From Neomoorella sulfitireducens (lineage in GTDB: Bacteria > Bacillota > DSM-521 > Neomoorellales > Neomoorellaceae): a DNA stretch of 64,000 nucleotides. Where the stretch lies: positions 248,001 to 312,000 of the forward strand of contig NZ_JANRHG010000002.1 in NCBI RefSeq assembly GCF_024733845.1, written 5' to 3'. A program made the translations under genes and the position numbers. Position 1 is the stretch's first letter. Every line of letters starts with the position of its first letter. Positions 1-7,635 of the stretch are shown here, piece after piece. Under the pieces are notes generated by a model. The model was not told the origin of the DNA. It did no database searches and saw only the letters and a program-made list of their open reading frames with translations.

Positions 1-34
1 GCTGTCGTCAAACTATCACTTCCCTTCAGGTATT

Positions 35-70
35 GGCACCGGGAGGCGCTACCTGATGTCTCCCGGTGCC
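35..70. other. Perfect 11-bp stem-loop at window edge
   Basis: Arms GGCACCGGGAG (35-45) and CTCCCGGTGCC (60-70) pair perfectly around a 14-base loop. It lies just downstream of the solute-binding protein gene on the minus strand. No clear T-run follows on either strand, so it could be an mRNA-stabilising or attenuating hairpin between this gene and transporter genes beyond the window rather than a full terminator. Confidence 0.5.
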
Positions 71-126
71 ATTATGACAGAAAACCTTTTTCCTTCTGCC
101 CACATAACAGTAGTTTTTATCTAAAA

Positions 127-1209
127 TTATTTTTGCCCGATCATTTCACTGAATTTCTTTATTACCTCCGCTTTGTTCTTCATTGCAGCTTCTCTGTCAT
201 ACTGGACGAGCTTTAATTCTTCCAGTTTGGGCATTCCCTCGGGCGGGGCCACATCTTTACGGACGGAATACCTGTTGGAGAGTTTAGTGTTCATTTCACC
301 GACCGGTTTCGTCAGCAGCCAGTCTACAAACACTTTAGCATTTTCGGTATTGGGTCCTCCCTTTATGATAGAAACGCCGCCGATTTCAAAAGCTGTCTGC
401 TCAGGAATGATGACGCTAATAGGATATCCCTGCTTTGCTGTTTTAAGGATATCATGTGCCCATGACATACCGGCGACAAATTCGCCTGTCGCCACAAGGC
501 TTATAGGATCAACTGCACCAGGGGTATAGTGATGTACGTTGGCATGCAGCTTCTTAAGATATTCCCAACCCTTTTCCTCCCCTAACCTGAAAAGCTGGTT
601 TGATACAAATATATAGGCACCGCCTGCAGTAGCAGGATTAGATGTCACGAATAAGCCTTTATAAGCAGGATTTAGCAAGTCATCCCATGTTTTTGGCATG
701 CTGACCCCTTTAGGTTCCAATTCCTTCTTGAACCTATCGTTGTTGATGACTATCCCGAGGACCCCCATATACCATCCCTGCCAGTATCCGTTGGGGTCAG
801 AGAATACCTTGTCTATATCTTTAGCGTTCGGTGAGGTATACTTTTCAAGTATTCCTTCTTTTGCTAACGGATCATGGAATTCCACGGATCCCCCCACGAA
901 TATGTCTGCTTTCGGTGAGGCTTTTTCAGCAAGCAACCTTGCGCTTGCTTCTCCTGCCCCGAAGCGGAGGAATTCAATGTCAATCCCTTTATCCTCTTTA
1001 AACTTCTTTTGGATCTGAACAATATCATCCTCATTCAATGCTGCATAGACCACCAATTTTTTGGAAGCTGGTTTTGTCTGCTCTTGATTGGCAGCTGGAG
1101 CAGTATTTGCCGACCGCTCTTGTGAATTGCCGCATCCCGTAAGCATTGCCGTAATCGCCAGCATTAAAATGATCCCTAAAGACAATACTTTCCTTCTAAA
1201 ATTCAACAT
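127..1209 (-). CDS. ABC transporter substrate-binding lipoprotein (Fe3+/AfuA-like family)
   Basis: An extracellular solute-binding protein that should deliver a small ligand to an ABC importer at the membrane face. An N-terminal hydrophobic segment ends in a lipobox with LTGC (Cys about 26), predicting a lipid anchor. The mature part opens with KKLVVYAALNEDD and has the layout of the iron/2-aminoethylphosphonate binding-protein family, with PKTWDDLLNPAYKG in the middle and PEGMPKLEEL near the end. The ATG at 1209 is chosen over one six codons upstream because GGGGGA lies 7 bases before it. Permease and ATPase genes would lie beyond position 1. The ligand (metal, phosphonate or other anion) cannot be told from the sequence. 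Confidence 0.85.
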   Translation of the reverse strand: MLNFRRKVLSLGIILMLAITAMLTGCGNSQERSANTAPAANQEQTKPASKKLVVYAALNEDDIVQIQKKFKEDKGIDIEFLRFGAGEASARLLAEKASPKADIFVGGSVEFHDPLAKEGILEKYTSPNAKDIDKVFSDPNGYWQGWYMGVLGIVINNDRFKKELEPKGVSMPKTWDDLLNPAYKGLFVTSNPATAGGAYIFVSNQLFRLGEEKGWEYLKKLHANVHHYTPGAVDPISLVATGEFVAGMSWAHDILKTAKQGYPISVIIPEQTAFEIGGVSIIKGGPNTENAKVFVDWLLTKPVGEMNTKLSNRYSVRKDVAPPEGMPKLEELKLVQYDREAAMKNKAEVIKKFSEMIGQK

Positions 1210-1706
1210 TAAAGATTCCCCCTTCATTAAGATTTTTATTTATAGCATTCTGCTCTTCCAATTTTAATAAAAAGTGGCTCTTTATAACCCTTGTACATCA
1301 TCCCTTCATAACTTTTTAATTTTTGATAGCATAATTAGAATGGGGTCCGCTAGATAACGTTTACCTTAAATCATTACAGGAATATTCATAGCATCACCTC
1401 TGGGTTATAGACTTAATTCCGACTATTTAAGTACTTTACTTCTGTCATTTTTATCTTTTTGAATTAAATTATTGTAATATAACCTCTGTTTTTGTTTGGT
1501 TGATAGAATTGTTTTATTTAACTATTTCCCTGTAAAAAGTACTATATAGCCATAAAGTAAGGCAGAAATGTATAACTATTTACAACTCCAACATGACCCT
1601 TCCCTGTGGTTGCCTGTTTTTACAGGGGTGAAAAGGAGAAGAAATCCGCCTATTTGGTATAAAAATTTTTCCATCAAAACGGTATCCGGAAGCCAATTAC
1701 AGTATT
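1210..1706. other. AT-rich intergenic region, no gene seen
   Basis: About 500 bases between the binding-protein gene and the IS element. It is AT-rich, with many short T and A runs, and must hold the promoter of the minus-strand binding-protein gene. I could not fix a convincing -35/-10 pair. A short plus-strand frame starting near 1568 runs across the IS boundary and has no recognisable content. Before the insertion, this region followed the end of the GntR-family gene. Confidence 0.5.
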
Positions 1707-1715
1707 ATTTTACTT
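1707..1715. repeat. 9-bp target-site duplication, left copy
   Basis: ATTTTACTT directly precedes the left IS inverted repeat and is repeated exactly at 3291-3299 after the right one. A 9-bp duplication fits DDE transposases of the IS4 group. Confidence 0.9.
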
Positions 1716-3290
1716 CACTAGCGTTGCATAAAAAAATTATAAACATGTCAAGAGCGATTGCGCCCTAAAATCAGCCAAATTCCTAAAATAACCTGGCCTT
1801 GCAAGAAAAAACTCCTTATACTAGAGATTAAGGGTAGTCCTTGCCCCAACCTCTAACATAAGGAGGCCAAAATGCAAGGCAAGGATACCACATTATCCTC
1901 ATTTCATCAACTGTTTGTTCTGCTTTCTAACGACTATTTTTGGCAATTAACCGCCGGTATGGGGGTCGATAAGTACGCTAAGAAGCTAAATTCCCTTCAA
2001 CTCGTTGAAATAATAGCTTTCGCCCAGCTGGAACAACTTAAAGGGCTACGGGATATCAGCAACAGTTTCAATGACCCGCAATTCAGCCGGGCCCTCAACC
2101 TGGACAGCATTAGCTTTTCCCAGATATCTCGCCGATTAAGGGATTTATCCCCAGAATTCATCCGGCTGTTATTCAGTTATCTCACCACTAAAGTGGGCCA
2201 AGAGATTGGCTTTGAAAACTTAAGAAATGCCGTAGGCCGTATTTACCTTATTGATTCCACTACCATCAGCCTCTGTTTGAGCCAGTATCGCTGGGCCGAG
2301 TTCCGAAAGACTAAAGGCGGGATAAAACTCCACCTGCGCTTAAGGTTTTTTGAAGAAGAAGTTCTGCCGGATAAAGCAGTCATCACCCCAGCCCGGCCGG
2401 CCGATAAAACCCAGATGGATGCCCTCATAGTCGAGGCAAAAGATGCCTTAAACGTCTTTGACCGTGCTACGTCGACTACAAGAAGTTTGACAGGTACTGT
2501 GAAGAAGGCATCCGCTTTGCCAGCCGCTTAAAGGGCAATGCCCTGGTGACAGTGGTCGCCGACTTGCCGGTAAACCCTGATAGCAAGGTTAAAAAGGATC
2601 AGATCGTTTACCTGGGCAAAGACGGCGTTACCAAAATGGAGCATCCCTTAAGGCTAATAACGACCAAAGATACCCAAGGGCAACCGGTAGTGATTGTCAC
2701 CAATGATTTTCAACTAAAGGCGGAAGAATTAAGCGAGATTTACCGTAACGCTGGCAGATAAAACTCTTCTTCAAATGGATCAAGCAACACCTCCAGGTAA
2801 AACACTTTACGGCTTAAGCGCCAGAGCTGTAGAAAACCAGCTCTTTATAGCACTAATAACCTACTGTTTGATGGTCATGCTCCAGTTAAAAGCCGGTTAC
2901 CGGGGACCACTGCTAACCATTAAACGTTTAATCCATACCTGCCTCTACGAACCCTTTACATTTTTCGTCCAAGCCCTGCATCGTAAGCCTCAACATAGCA
3001 CCCGGGGTCGACGAAGGGTAGATTACGAAAGAATCTACCAGGAAACCGTAAGGCGGGTTTTGGCGGGCGAAGCAGGCTATCTTCACGACGTAACTTATGA
3101 CCCTTTAGTTCTCTAGCATATTTGATACTGGTAATATGTGGATAAGGACTACCCCTGATACCCTAAGTCCTTTGAGCGGGGAAAGGGAAAAGACTATGGT
3201 TGTATACACCATTATTGTTGTTATATTACATTTAATCAACTACCACATATTACCTTGCAATGGGTTAAAGGTTTTTATGCAACGCTAGTG
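1716..3290. mobile_element. Complete but inactive IS4-type insertion sequence, 1575 bp
   Basis: The ends are a perfect 19-bp inverted repeat: CACTAGCGTTGCATAAAAA at 1716-1734 and its reverse complement at 3272-3290, flanked by identical 9-bp ATTTTACTT duplications. A second, subterminal inverted pair (AGGGTAGTCCTT near 1829 and AAGGACTACCC near 3144) may be a transposase binding site. The single transposase frame is broken by three indels, so the copy cannot move by itself. The right boundary falls on the stop codon of the GntR-family gene; the duplication recreated that stop, so the gene was not damaged. Confidence 0.9.
1872..3116 (+). pseudogene. IS4-family transposase, frameshifted
   Basis: Three successive frames join into one IS4-type DDE transposase. 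The first (1872-2531) holds the N-terminal DUF4372-like part and the first catalytic region (YLIDSTTISLC). The second frame starts with YVDYKKFDRYCEEG and continues through ALVTVV. The third has FYGLSARAVENQ and the C-terminal region. The breaks fit single-base losses: at DRG/YVDY near 2464, in the Y..W motif EIYRNRWQI near 2749, and at HFYG near 2806. GGAGG precedes the ATG at 1872. Three lesions in a gene that still has perfect IS ends suggest loss of function well after insertion, or possibly sequencing error. Confidence 0.9.
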
Positions 3291-3299
3291 ATTTTACTT
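3291..3299. repeat. 9-bp target-site duplication, right copy
   Basis: Second copy of ATTTTACTT. It contains the TAA stop (read on the minus strand at 3296-3294) of the adjoining GntR-family gene. Confidence 0.9.
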
Positions 3300-3989
3300 A
3301 GATAATAGGTTTTCCTTAAACCCAAACCAATCAAAGTAATATTCTTTTATGCTTTGCATATGCTGGCGCATGCTTTCTTCACCAGCTACCGGATCCCTTT
3401 GTTTTAAGGCTTGAAGGATTTTTATATGCTGAGGTAAAGATATTTCAATTCTAGTCTTGTTATCTTGTGTTAAGAAGGTAATTCGCCTGATTTGATCTCT
3501 CAAGAGGTTTAAAATATAGGCCAGGCGCTTGTTGCCGGCAATTTCTACTATATATTCATGGAAGGCTATATCCTTCTTGCTTAAACTTTGAAAGTTGATT
3601 TGGTGTCCAGAATTAATTTCCTCTTCCCATGTTGCAATCATTTCCTCGAGATATTTTATATCCAGAGGCTGAATTCTCTCTGCAGCCAGCTTAACCGCCA
3701 GGCATTCTAAAGGTTCGCGGACCTGCATGATTTCACGAATATCTTCAATGGTAATTTTGGTTACCATCGCCCCTTTCCCAGGTATTAATTCAATTAAACC
3801 CTCAGAATTCAATCTTCTTAAAGCCTCACGCACCGGGGTGCGGCTAACGCCCAACTTTTCAGCAATTACTCTTTCCTGCAGCATTACTCCTGGTTTAATG
3901 GTATTGTTTATGATTGCTTCTTTTATTTCTTCATAAACTTTTTGTCCCATTACAGGCTGGATAACATCTACGCCCCTTAAGCTCTCCAT
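3294..3989 (-). CDS. GntR-family transcriptional regulator, FadR/FCD type
   Basis: A DNA-binding repressor or activator of about 231 residues. The N-terminal winged helix carries the GntR signature (QERVIAEKLGVSRTPVREALRRLNSEGLI, about residues 42-70). The C-terminal all-helical FCD domain has metal- and ligand-binding features (D, H and H positions such as FHEYIVEIAGN and QHIKILQAL). FCD regulators usually respond to sugar acids or small organic acids. The gene follows the sugar isomerase-like gene at 4091 on the same strand. A conserved 51-bp element containing GTATAC occurs directly upstream of both genes, so it probably controls itself and that gene. AGGGTG sits about 10 bases before the ATG. 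An IS has inserted exactly at its stop codon. Confidence 0.9.
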   Translation of the reverse strand: MESLRGVDVIQPVMGQKVYEEIKEAIINNTIKPGVMLQERVIAEKLGVSRTPVREALRRLNSEGLIELIPGKGAMVTKITIEDIREIMQVREPLECLAVKLAAERIQPLDIKYLEEMIATWEEEINSGHQINFQSLSKKDIAFHEYIVEIAGNKRLAYILNLLRDQIRRITFLTQDNKTRIEISLPQHIKILQALKQRDPVAGEESMRQHMQSIKEYYFDWFGFKENLLSK

Positions 3990-4023
3990 AAAATTATATC
4001 ACCCTGACTTTACTGGATTCATC

Positions 4024-4074
4024 TGGTATACTTGTTGTATTATCATATTCGACATTTTTTCTTGGAATCCTGCT
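4024..4074 (-). promoter_or_regulatory. Putative GntR operator, copy A
   Basis: On the plus strand it starts TGGTATACTT and includes ATATTCGACATT. It aligns without gaps to 5017-5067 at 37 of 51 positions, the best-matched parts being the first ten bases, TATTCGACATT and the last seven. It lies 35-85 bases upstream of the regulator's own start. Direct repetition upstream of two neighbouring genes is what suggests an operator; the binding protein is inferred. Confidence 0.55.
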
Positions 4075-4090
4075 CACTGTGATTTCAATC

Positions 4091-4921
4091 CTAAAGAGAA
4101 AAATACTTTTTTATTATGGCTTCAGTTTTTTCTTTTGCTATTTTTATTATCTTTTCTGGTTCCCAATCCCAGTATTCAGGTCTAAATAATTCAATTGATG
4201 CCATTTTTTGGTATCCTATCTCTTTTAATGTCTGTAAGATTTTATCTAGATTAATAACACCTTCTCCAGGCAACAATCTATTGTTATCTCTCAAGGCCCC
4301 CACAGGGAGATCTTCGGCATCATCAATATGGAAAATAAAAATCTTATTGGGATCTGCGCTTTTAAGATCTTCAATCTTAGAATTCATGGAATAAAAGTGG
4401 AAGCAGTCTAAAACCATTCCTACATTGGTTCTATTAACTGTTTTTATAATATCATAAGCCTGTGCAAATGTATTTACAGTACAATCTGGGTATCCAACAA
4501 ATTCAAATGCCAAATTAACATCATATTTTTCAGCTATAACAGCTAGATCATTCAAAACCCTAGCAGTTTCTTCTTTGATCTGTGTTTTTGTATAGCCAAC
4601 TCCAAAAGAAGGAACTACAACAATTTTTTTGCAGTCAATTCGTGTTCCTACTTCACAAATAAATTGTAAATCATCTTTGAGTTTTTTATATGCATTTGTA
4701 TCTCTAAAAGTTATAAACTCCAGGGCATTAAAAGCATACGGTTTAATTTTATTATTATTAAAGAATGTAACAAGCTCATTGATTGAATGCTTTTGCAGGT
4801 AATCATTAAGCTTATCTATTCGTATTTCAATAAAATCATACCCGTATTTACTACATAATTCCAGGTCAAGCTCTAAGGTTGATTTTTTCATTGTGGTTGC
4901 TTCATTAAAACAGATCTTCAT
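4091..4921 (-). CDS. Sugar phosphate isomerase/epimerase (xylose isomerase-like TIM barrel)
   Basis: A 276-residue protein of the AP-endonuclease-2/xylose-isomerase fold. Visible landmarks are YDFIEIRIDKL at the second strand, VVVPSFGVG, NLAFEFVGYPDCTVN (metal-ligand Glu in the middle of the barrel), VGMVLDCFHFY (Asp and His ligands), FIFHIDDAED, and ASIELFRPEYW near the end. Enzymes of this fold epimerise or isomerise keto-sugars or inosose derivatives, and the substrate here is unknown. GAGGTGA lies 6 bases before the ATG. The gene is AT-rich compared with the spore and pilus genes. The adjacent GntR regulator and the shared upstream element suggest induction by a sugar or sugar acid. Confidence 0.8.
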   Translation of the reverse strand: MKICFNEATTMKKSTLELDLELCSKYGYDFIEIRIDKLNDYLQKHSINELVTFFNNNKIKPYAFNALEFITFRDTNAYKKLKDDLQFICEVGTRIDCKKIVVVPSFGVGYTKTQIKEETARVLNDLAVIAEKYDVNLAFEFVGYPDCTVNTFAQAYDIIKTVNRTNVGMVLDCFHFYSMNSKIEDLKSADPNKIFIFHIDDAEDLPVGALRDNNRLLPGEGVINLDKILQTLKEIGYQKMASIELFRPEYWDWEPEKIIKIAKEKTEAIIKKYFSL

Positions 4922-5016
4922 GTTTATTCACCTCATTAAAAATCTTAATTCCTTCCGTATTTTGTCTTCTTATAGCCCCACGCAATAAATCCCTTGACGT
5001 TCTTTTTGTATTCCTT

Positions 5017-5067
5017 TGGTATACTTTCCGTATTAAAGTATTCGACATTCCATCAATAATTCCTGCT
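5017..5067 (-). promoter_or_regulatory. Putative GntR operator, copy B
   Basis: The partner of the element at 4024-4074. This copy contains an inverted repeat with arms GTATACTTT (5019-5027) and AAAGTATTC (5035-5043) separated by 7 bases, a plausible dimer site. It lies about 30-80 bases downstream of a good vegetative promoter (5106-5133), so binding could block elongation by RNA polymerase towards the isomerase gene. Confidence 0.55.
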
Positions 5068-5105
5068 AATGATAAAAATTTTTCATCACCAGCCGTGTCC
5101 TCTTT

Positions 5106-5133
5106 ATTATATCCCGAGAATATTATATCCCAA
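5106..5133 (-). promoter_or_regulatory. Vegetative promoter for the sugar isomerase-like gene
   Basis: Read on the minus strand: TTGGGA (5133-5128), a 16-base gap and a perfect TATAAT (5111-5106). A second TATAAT at 5127-5122 lies inside the gap as part of a short tandem duplication of GGATATAAT. A leader of roughly 170 bases would follow before the ATG at 4921. Confidence 0.55.
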
Positions 5134-5275
5134 GAATTAGCGTGGTAAGTTCCGTGCTTTCTTTTCCCAAGCGATGTTCCGCAATCTGCTCGCATTCGCA
5201 GATTAACGAAGATTCCCCGTGCTGTCACGCTTGCAAAAGACTTTCACTACCTGGTTAAAACCATATCGGCCGCAC
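5134..5275. other. Intergenic sequence, possibly structured, unassigned
   Basis: The region between the isomerase promoter and the spoIIIA terminator has several short inverted repeats, such as AATCTGC/GCAGATT near 5187-5208. Together with the leader below it, it is open in one minus-strand frame of 107 codons (5228-4905), but that frame has no recognisable domain, runs through promoter and operator sequence and overlaps the true start at 4921. I treat it as non-coding. It may be a remnant of an older element. Confidence 0.4.
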
Positions 5276-5310
5276 TAAAAAGACCTTCCTCTTTGGAAGG
5301 GGAAGGTCTT
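5276..5310 (-). terminator. Intrinsic terminator (second) after the spoIIIA operon
   Basis: Read on the minus strand, AAGACCTTCC pairs with GGAAGGTCTT and is followed by a T-run. It is about 210 bases past the spoIIIAH stop and would stop any read-through into the isomerase promoter region. Confidence 0.7.
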
Positions 5311-5479
5311 TGTAAAATCTCTTAACTAAAATTTAAACCCGATTAACGGAAACGGCCGCCATATATACTAGCCGCCCAATTGGCTTTGAGTTCAACATGG
5401 CATATCCAAAGTATATCAGTATCTAAAAGGTGAATGAGGGAGAGGAAGCACTGCAATGGTTGTGTTCATTGGCCGGTTT

Positions 5480-5501
5480 AAAAAGCGCCCCTAAAGGAGC
5501 T
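5480..5501 (-). terminator. Probable terminator directly after spoIIIAH
   Basis: On the minus strand AGCTCC, a TTTA loop and GGGGCGCT form an imperfect stem, followed by TTTT, about 17 bases past the spoIIIAH stop codon. Confidence 0.55.
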
Positions 5502-5517
5502 GCATATTTTTACATGA

Positions 5518-6129
5518 CTACTTCTTATGTATCATACTCACCTGCTCCCTGGGCCGGCCGGTAGAGCGGGTGACCAGGTCGCCGATCTTGTTGGCGTCAT
5601 CGTCGCCGAAGTTGTCGGCCATGACAATGACGTTCACGGCATTGGGCTGGATGAAAACCGCCGCATCCTTATAACCTTTGGCAACTATTAGTTTTTCCAG
5701 CTGCATCTCCAGGTCCATTTGCTGGGTAAGTTCCACCAGACGCTTCTGGGCTTCCTGCTTGCCCTCGCCACCGGCGTTGGGATTGTCGATAATCTGCTTG
5801 AGCAGGGCGATCTGCTGGCTGCGCTGGCGATCTCTTTCAAGGCGGTATTCGATGAAGAAAGCAGAACCGCCATCAGCCTTTGAACTTGCCTCATTAAGGA
5901 TATCCTCTGCCCCGGGGCCGGCAACGGCTTCCCGGTCACCGGCCGGTGCTGCTACCTTAGTAGCCCCGCCGGTATCAATTTGTCCGGCTGACTGGACCGG
6001 ACGCTCCAGGGGGATATCTACACCAGCCTGTTTAATTCCTTCCTGATCCCCCTGGATCAGGTAGGCCAGGACGCCAAAGGTCAGCACCAGGGCAATGATC
6101 ACCCGCCCTTTCTCACCTATCTTAATCAT
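5518..6129 (-). CDS. spoIIIAH: Stage III sporulation protein AH
   Basis: SpoIIIAH is the mother-cell half of the SpoIIIA-SpoIIQ channel between mother cell and forespore; its C-terminal domain resembles the ring-forming YscJ/PrgK proteins of secretion systems. Here a short cytoplasmic N-terminus and one membrane segment (VIIALVLTFGVLAYLI) are followed by a low-complexity linker and a C-terminal domain (LIVAKGYKDAAVFIQPNAV, then RSTGRPREQVSMIHK), the usual layout. The ATG at 6129 is preferred to one six codons upstream because GGAGGGTG lies 6 bases before it. Last gene of the eight-gene operon. Confidence 0.95.
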   Translation of the reverse strand: MIKIGEKGRVIIALVLTFGVLAYLIQGDQEGIKQAGVDIPLERPVQSAGQIDTGGATKVAAPAGDREAVAGPGAEDILNEASSKADGGSAFFIEYRLERDRQRSQQIALLKQIIDNPNAGGEGKQEAQKRLVELTQQMDLEMQLEKLIVAKGYKDAAVFIQPNAVNVIVMADNFGDDDANKIGDLVTRSTGRPREQVSMIHKK

Positions 6130-6181
6130 CTCTTTCACCCTCCCCATTTTTGGTGAAATGATATTAATAATACATCCCCAG

Positions 6182-6805
6182 TCAATTACTGTTTTCCCCG
6201 GCTTCCATAGGCAGTACCTGCACCTGGTGGGGGGCCAAGCCCAGGAGGGTTTGTACTGCCTGAATTAATCGCGCCCGCACCTGGGGATCATTGGCACCAT
6301 CGGTTACCACTAAAACCCCCAGGACCTCCGGCTGGGTTTCGCGGGCCACTACCGGCGCTTCCCCGCCATTCAGCTGGCCGTTCCTGGCCATGACCAGCTG
6401 CGCATCTTCACTGCTGTCAGTAGTTACCCTGGCCACGCCGCTTTGATCTTTTTCTTCTACGCTGTGCATGCTGGTCCGGGTATTGGTGGCATACTCTTTT
6501 AAGGGACTCGTCTTTAAAGATACCCGCACGGCCACCCTGCCGGTACCTGCAATTTGCTCTAATATTCCCTGCAACTGGATTTCCATCTCCCTGGCTGTGG
6601 CCATTAGTTCCGTCTGCTGCCGGTCCTGCACCGGTTGATTCGCGGCCTGCCCTGTAATTTGCGTCCCATAGCGCTGGGTAGAGCTGTTAAGATTGCCAAT
6701 GCTGATAAAGACGGTCCCCAAGACAAGAGCACCGACGGCCAACCAGAGGTACCAGGGCGGTTTCTGTGGGAGAAAACGCCATTCCGGCCGCATTTTTTTA
6801 TCCAA
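6182..6805 (-). CDS. spoIIIAG: Stage III sporulation protein AG
   Basis: Component of the SpoIIIA feeding-tube complex in the outer forespore membrane; the family forms a large ring in the intermembrane space. One membrane segment (WYLWLAVGALVLGTVFISIG) follows the basic, proline-containing N-terminus. The C-terminal part has the family's ring-building motif, seen as LGVLVVTDGANDPQVRARLIQAVQTLLGL. Translation appears to start at TTG (6805), with GGAGGTG 7 bases upstream. It sits between spoIIIAF and spoIIIAH; the spacer to spoIIIAF is about 95 bases and shows no other gene. Confidence 0.95.
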   Translation of the reverse strand: MDKKMRPEWRFLPQKPPWYLWLAVGALVLGTVFISIGNLNSSTQRYGTQITGQAANQPVQDRQQTELMATAREMEIQLQGILEQIAGTGRVAVRVSLKTSPLKEYATNTRTSMHSVEEKDQSGVARVTTDSSEDAQLVMARNGQLNGGEAPVVARETQPEVLGVLVVTDGANDPQVRARLIQAVQTLLGLAPHQVQVLPMEAGENSN

Positions 6806-6900
6806 CGGGCAACACCTCCATACGTAAAGGTACGAGAACTGAGATATGAGAGGTGAGAGGTAGAATGTATATTTTAACGTAAAAGGTGAAAGGCAATGTC

Positions 6901-7629
6901 TTATCTAATCTCCTCTCCCACTTCCGACCTCCCCCCTCTAACCTCCAATATCCGTACATCTACCTGTTCAGATGCCAGTCCATAAAAGTGGGTGATCATA
7001 GTGACAATACGGGATTGTATCTCCTCGACTTCAGCAGGGGTAATTTGGGGTGCAATTGCCGGTTGTCCTTTCTCTTGTTCCGTAATCTGTTCCGGCCTTC
7101 CAGGAAATTGAGTTTCAGGTGTTACGGCCCCTTGAGTGCCAGGCAGGTTGCCGGGAGGTACTGGTGATGCATCCGGGCTTCCTTTTACCGGTTCCTCGCT
7201 TTCCAGGGTGGCCGTGACTACCACCCGGCGAATGGCCCCCGGCCGTTCCTTATCGCCGGACAAATCAACCAGTACTTCGGCCTGCTTTACACCAGGTACC
7301 AGGGTAACCAGGGCCCTGATCTGCCCGGCCAGGCGTTCGCGGTAAATTTCCAGGGCTGCTTCTTCATTGGCCCGGGCCAGATCCCGGCCCTGCTGTACGG
7401 GGGTGGCGGCCGCAGGATCCAGGCGCAGGTCCCAGGCGGCTAACTCAAGTTCCGGCCCGAAACGCAGTCCTTCCGCCAGGGGCGTCAAAATAGCGACTAC
7501 CACAAAGAGCCCTAAAACTAGCCGGACGTAACGGGTAATTTTTTTATCCGGCAGGAGCATTTCCAGGAAGGCCGCCAGCAAGGCGATTAATGCTACCTGG
7601 CGGACAATTTCACCTATTTTGGCCAGCAA
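6901..7629 (-). CDS. spoIIIAF: Stage III sporulation protein AF
   Basis: A small membrane protein of the SpoIIIA complex. Two N-terminal membrane helices (VALIALLAAFLEMLLP and LVLGLFVVVAILTPLAEGL) are followed by a soluble domain with VLVDLSGDKERPGAIRRVVVTATL, the ring-building-like part. At 242 residues it is longer than many SpoIIIAF proteins because of a Pro/Gly/Glu-rich insert of about 40 residues before the C-terminal helix region. A TTG start is predicted, with GAGGGGG lying inside the end of spoIIIAE, 8 bases upstream. Confidence 0.93.
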   Translation of the reverse strand: MLAKIGEIVRQVALIALLAAFLEMLLPDKKITRYVRLVLGLFVVVAILTPLAEGLRFGPELELAAWDLRLDPAAATPVQQGRDLARANEEAALEIYRERLAGQIRALVTLVPGVKQAEVLVDLSGDKERPGAIRRVVVTATLESEEPVKGSPDASPVPPGNLPGTQGAVTPETQFPGRPEQITEQEKGQPAIAPQITPAEVEEIQSRIVTMITHFYGLASEQVDVRILEVRGGRSEVGEEIR

Positions 7630-7635
7630 TTCCGG

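Noticed and set aside
1568-1768. 66-codon plus-strand frame near the IS left end
   Set aside because: Crosses the IS inverted repeat and has no recognisable content.
4905-5228. 107-codon minus-strand frame upstream of the sugar isomerase-like gene
   Set aside because: It runs through a good promoter and the putative operator, overlaps the well-supported start at 4921, has no domain and lacks a ribosome site.
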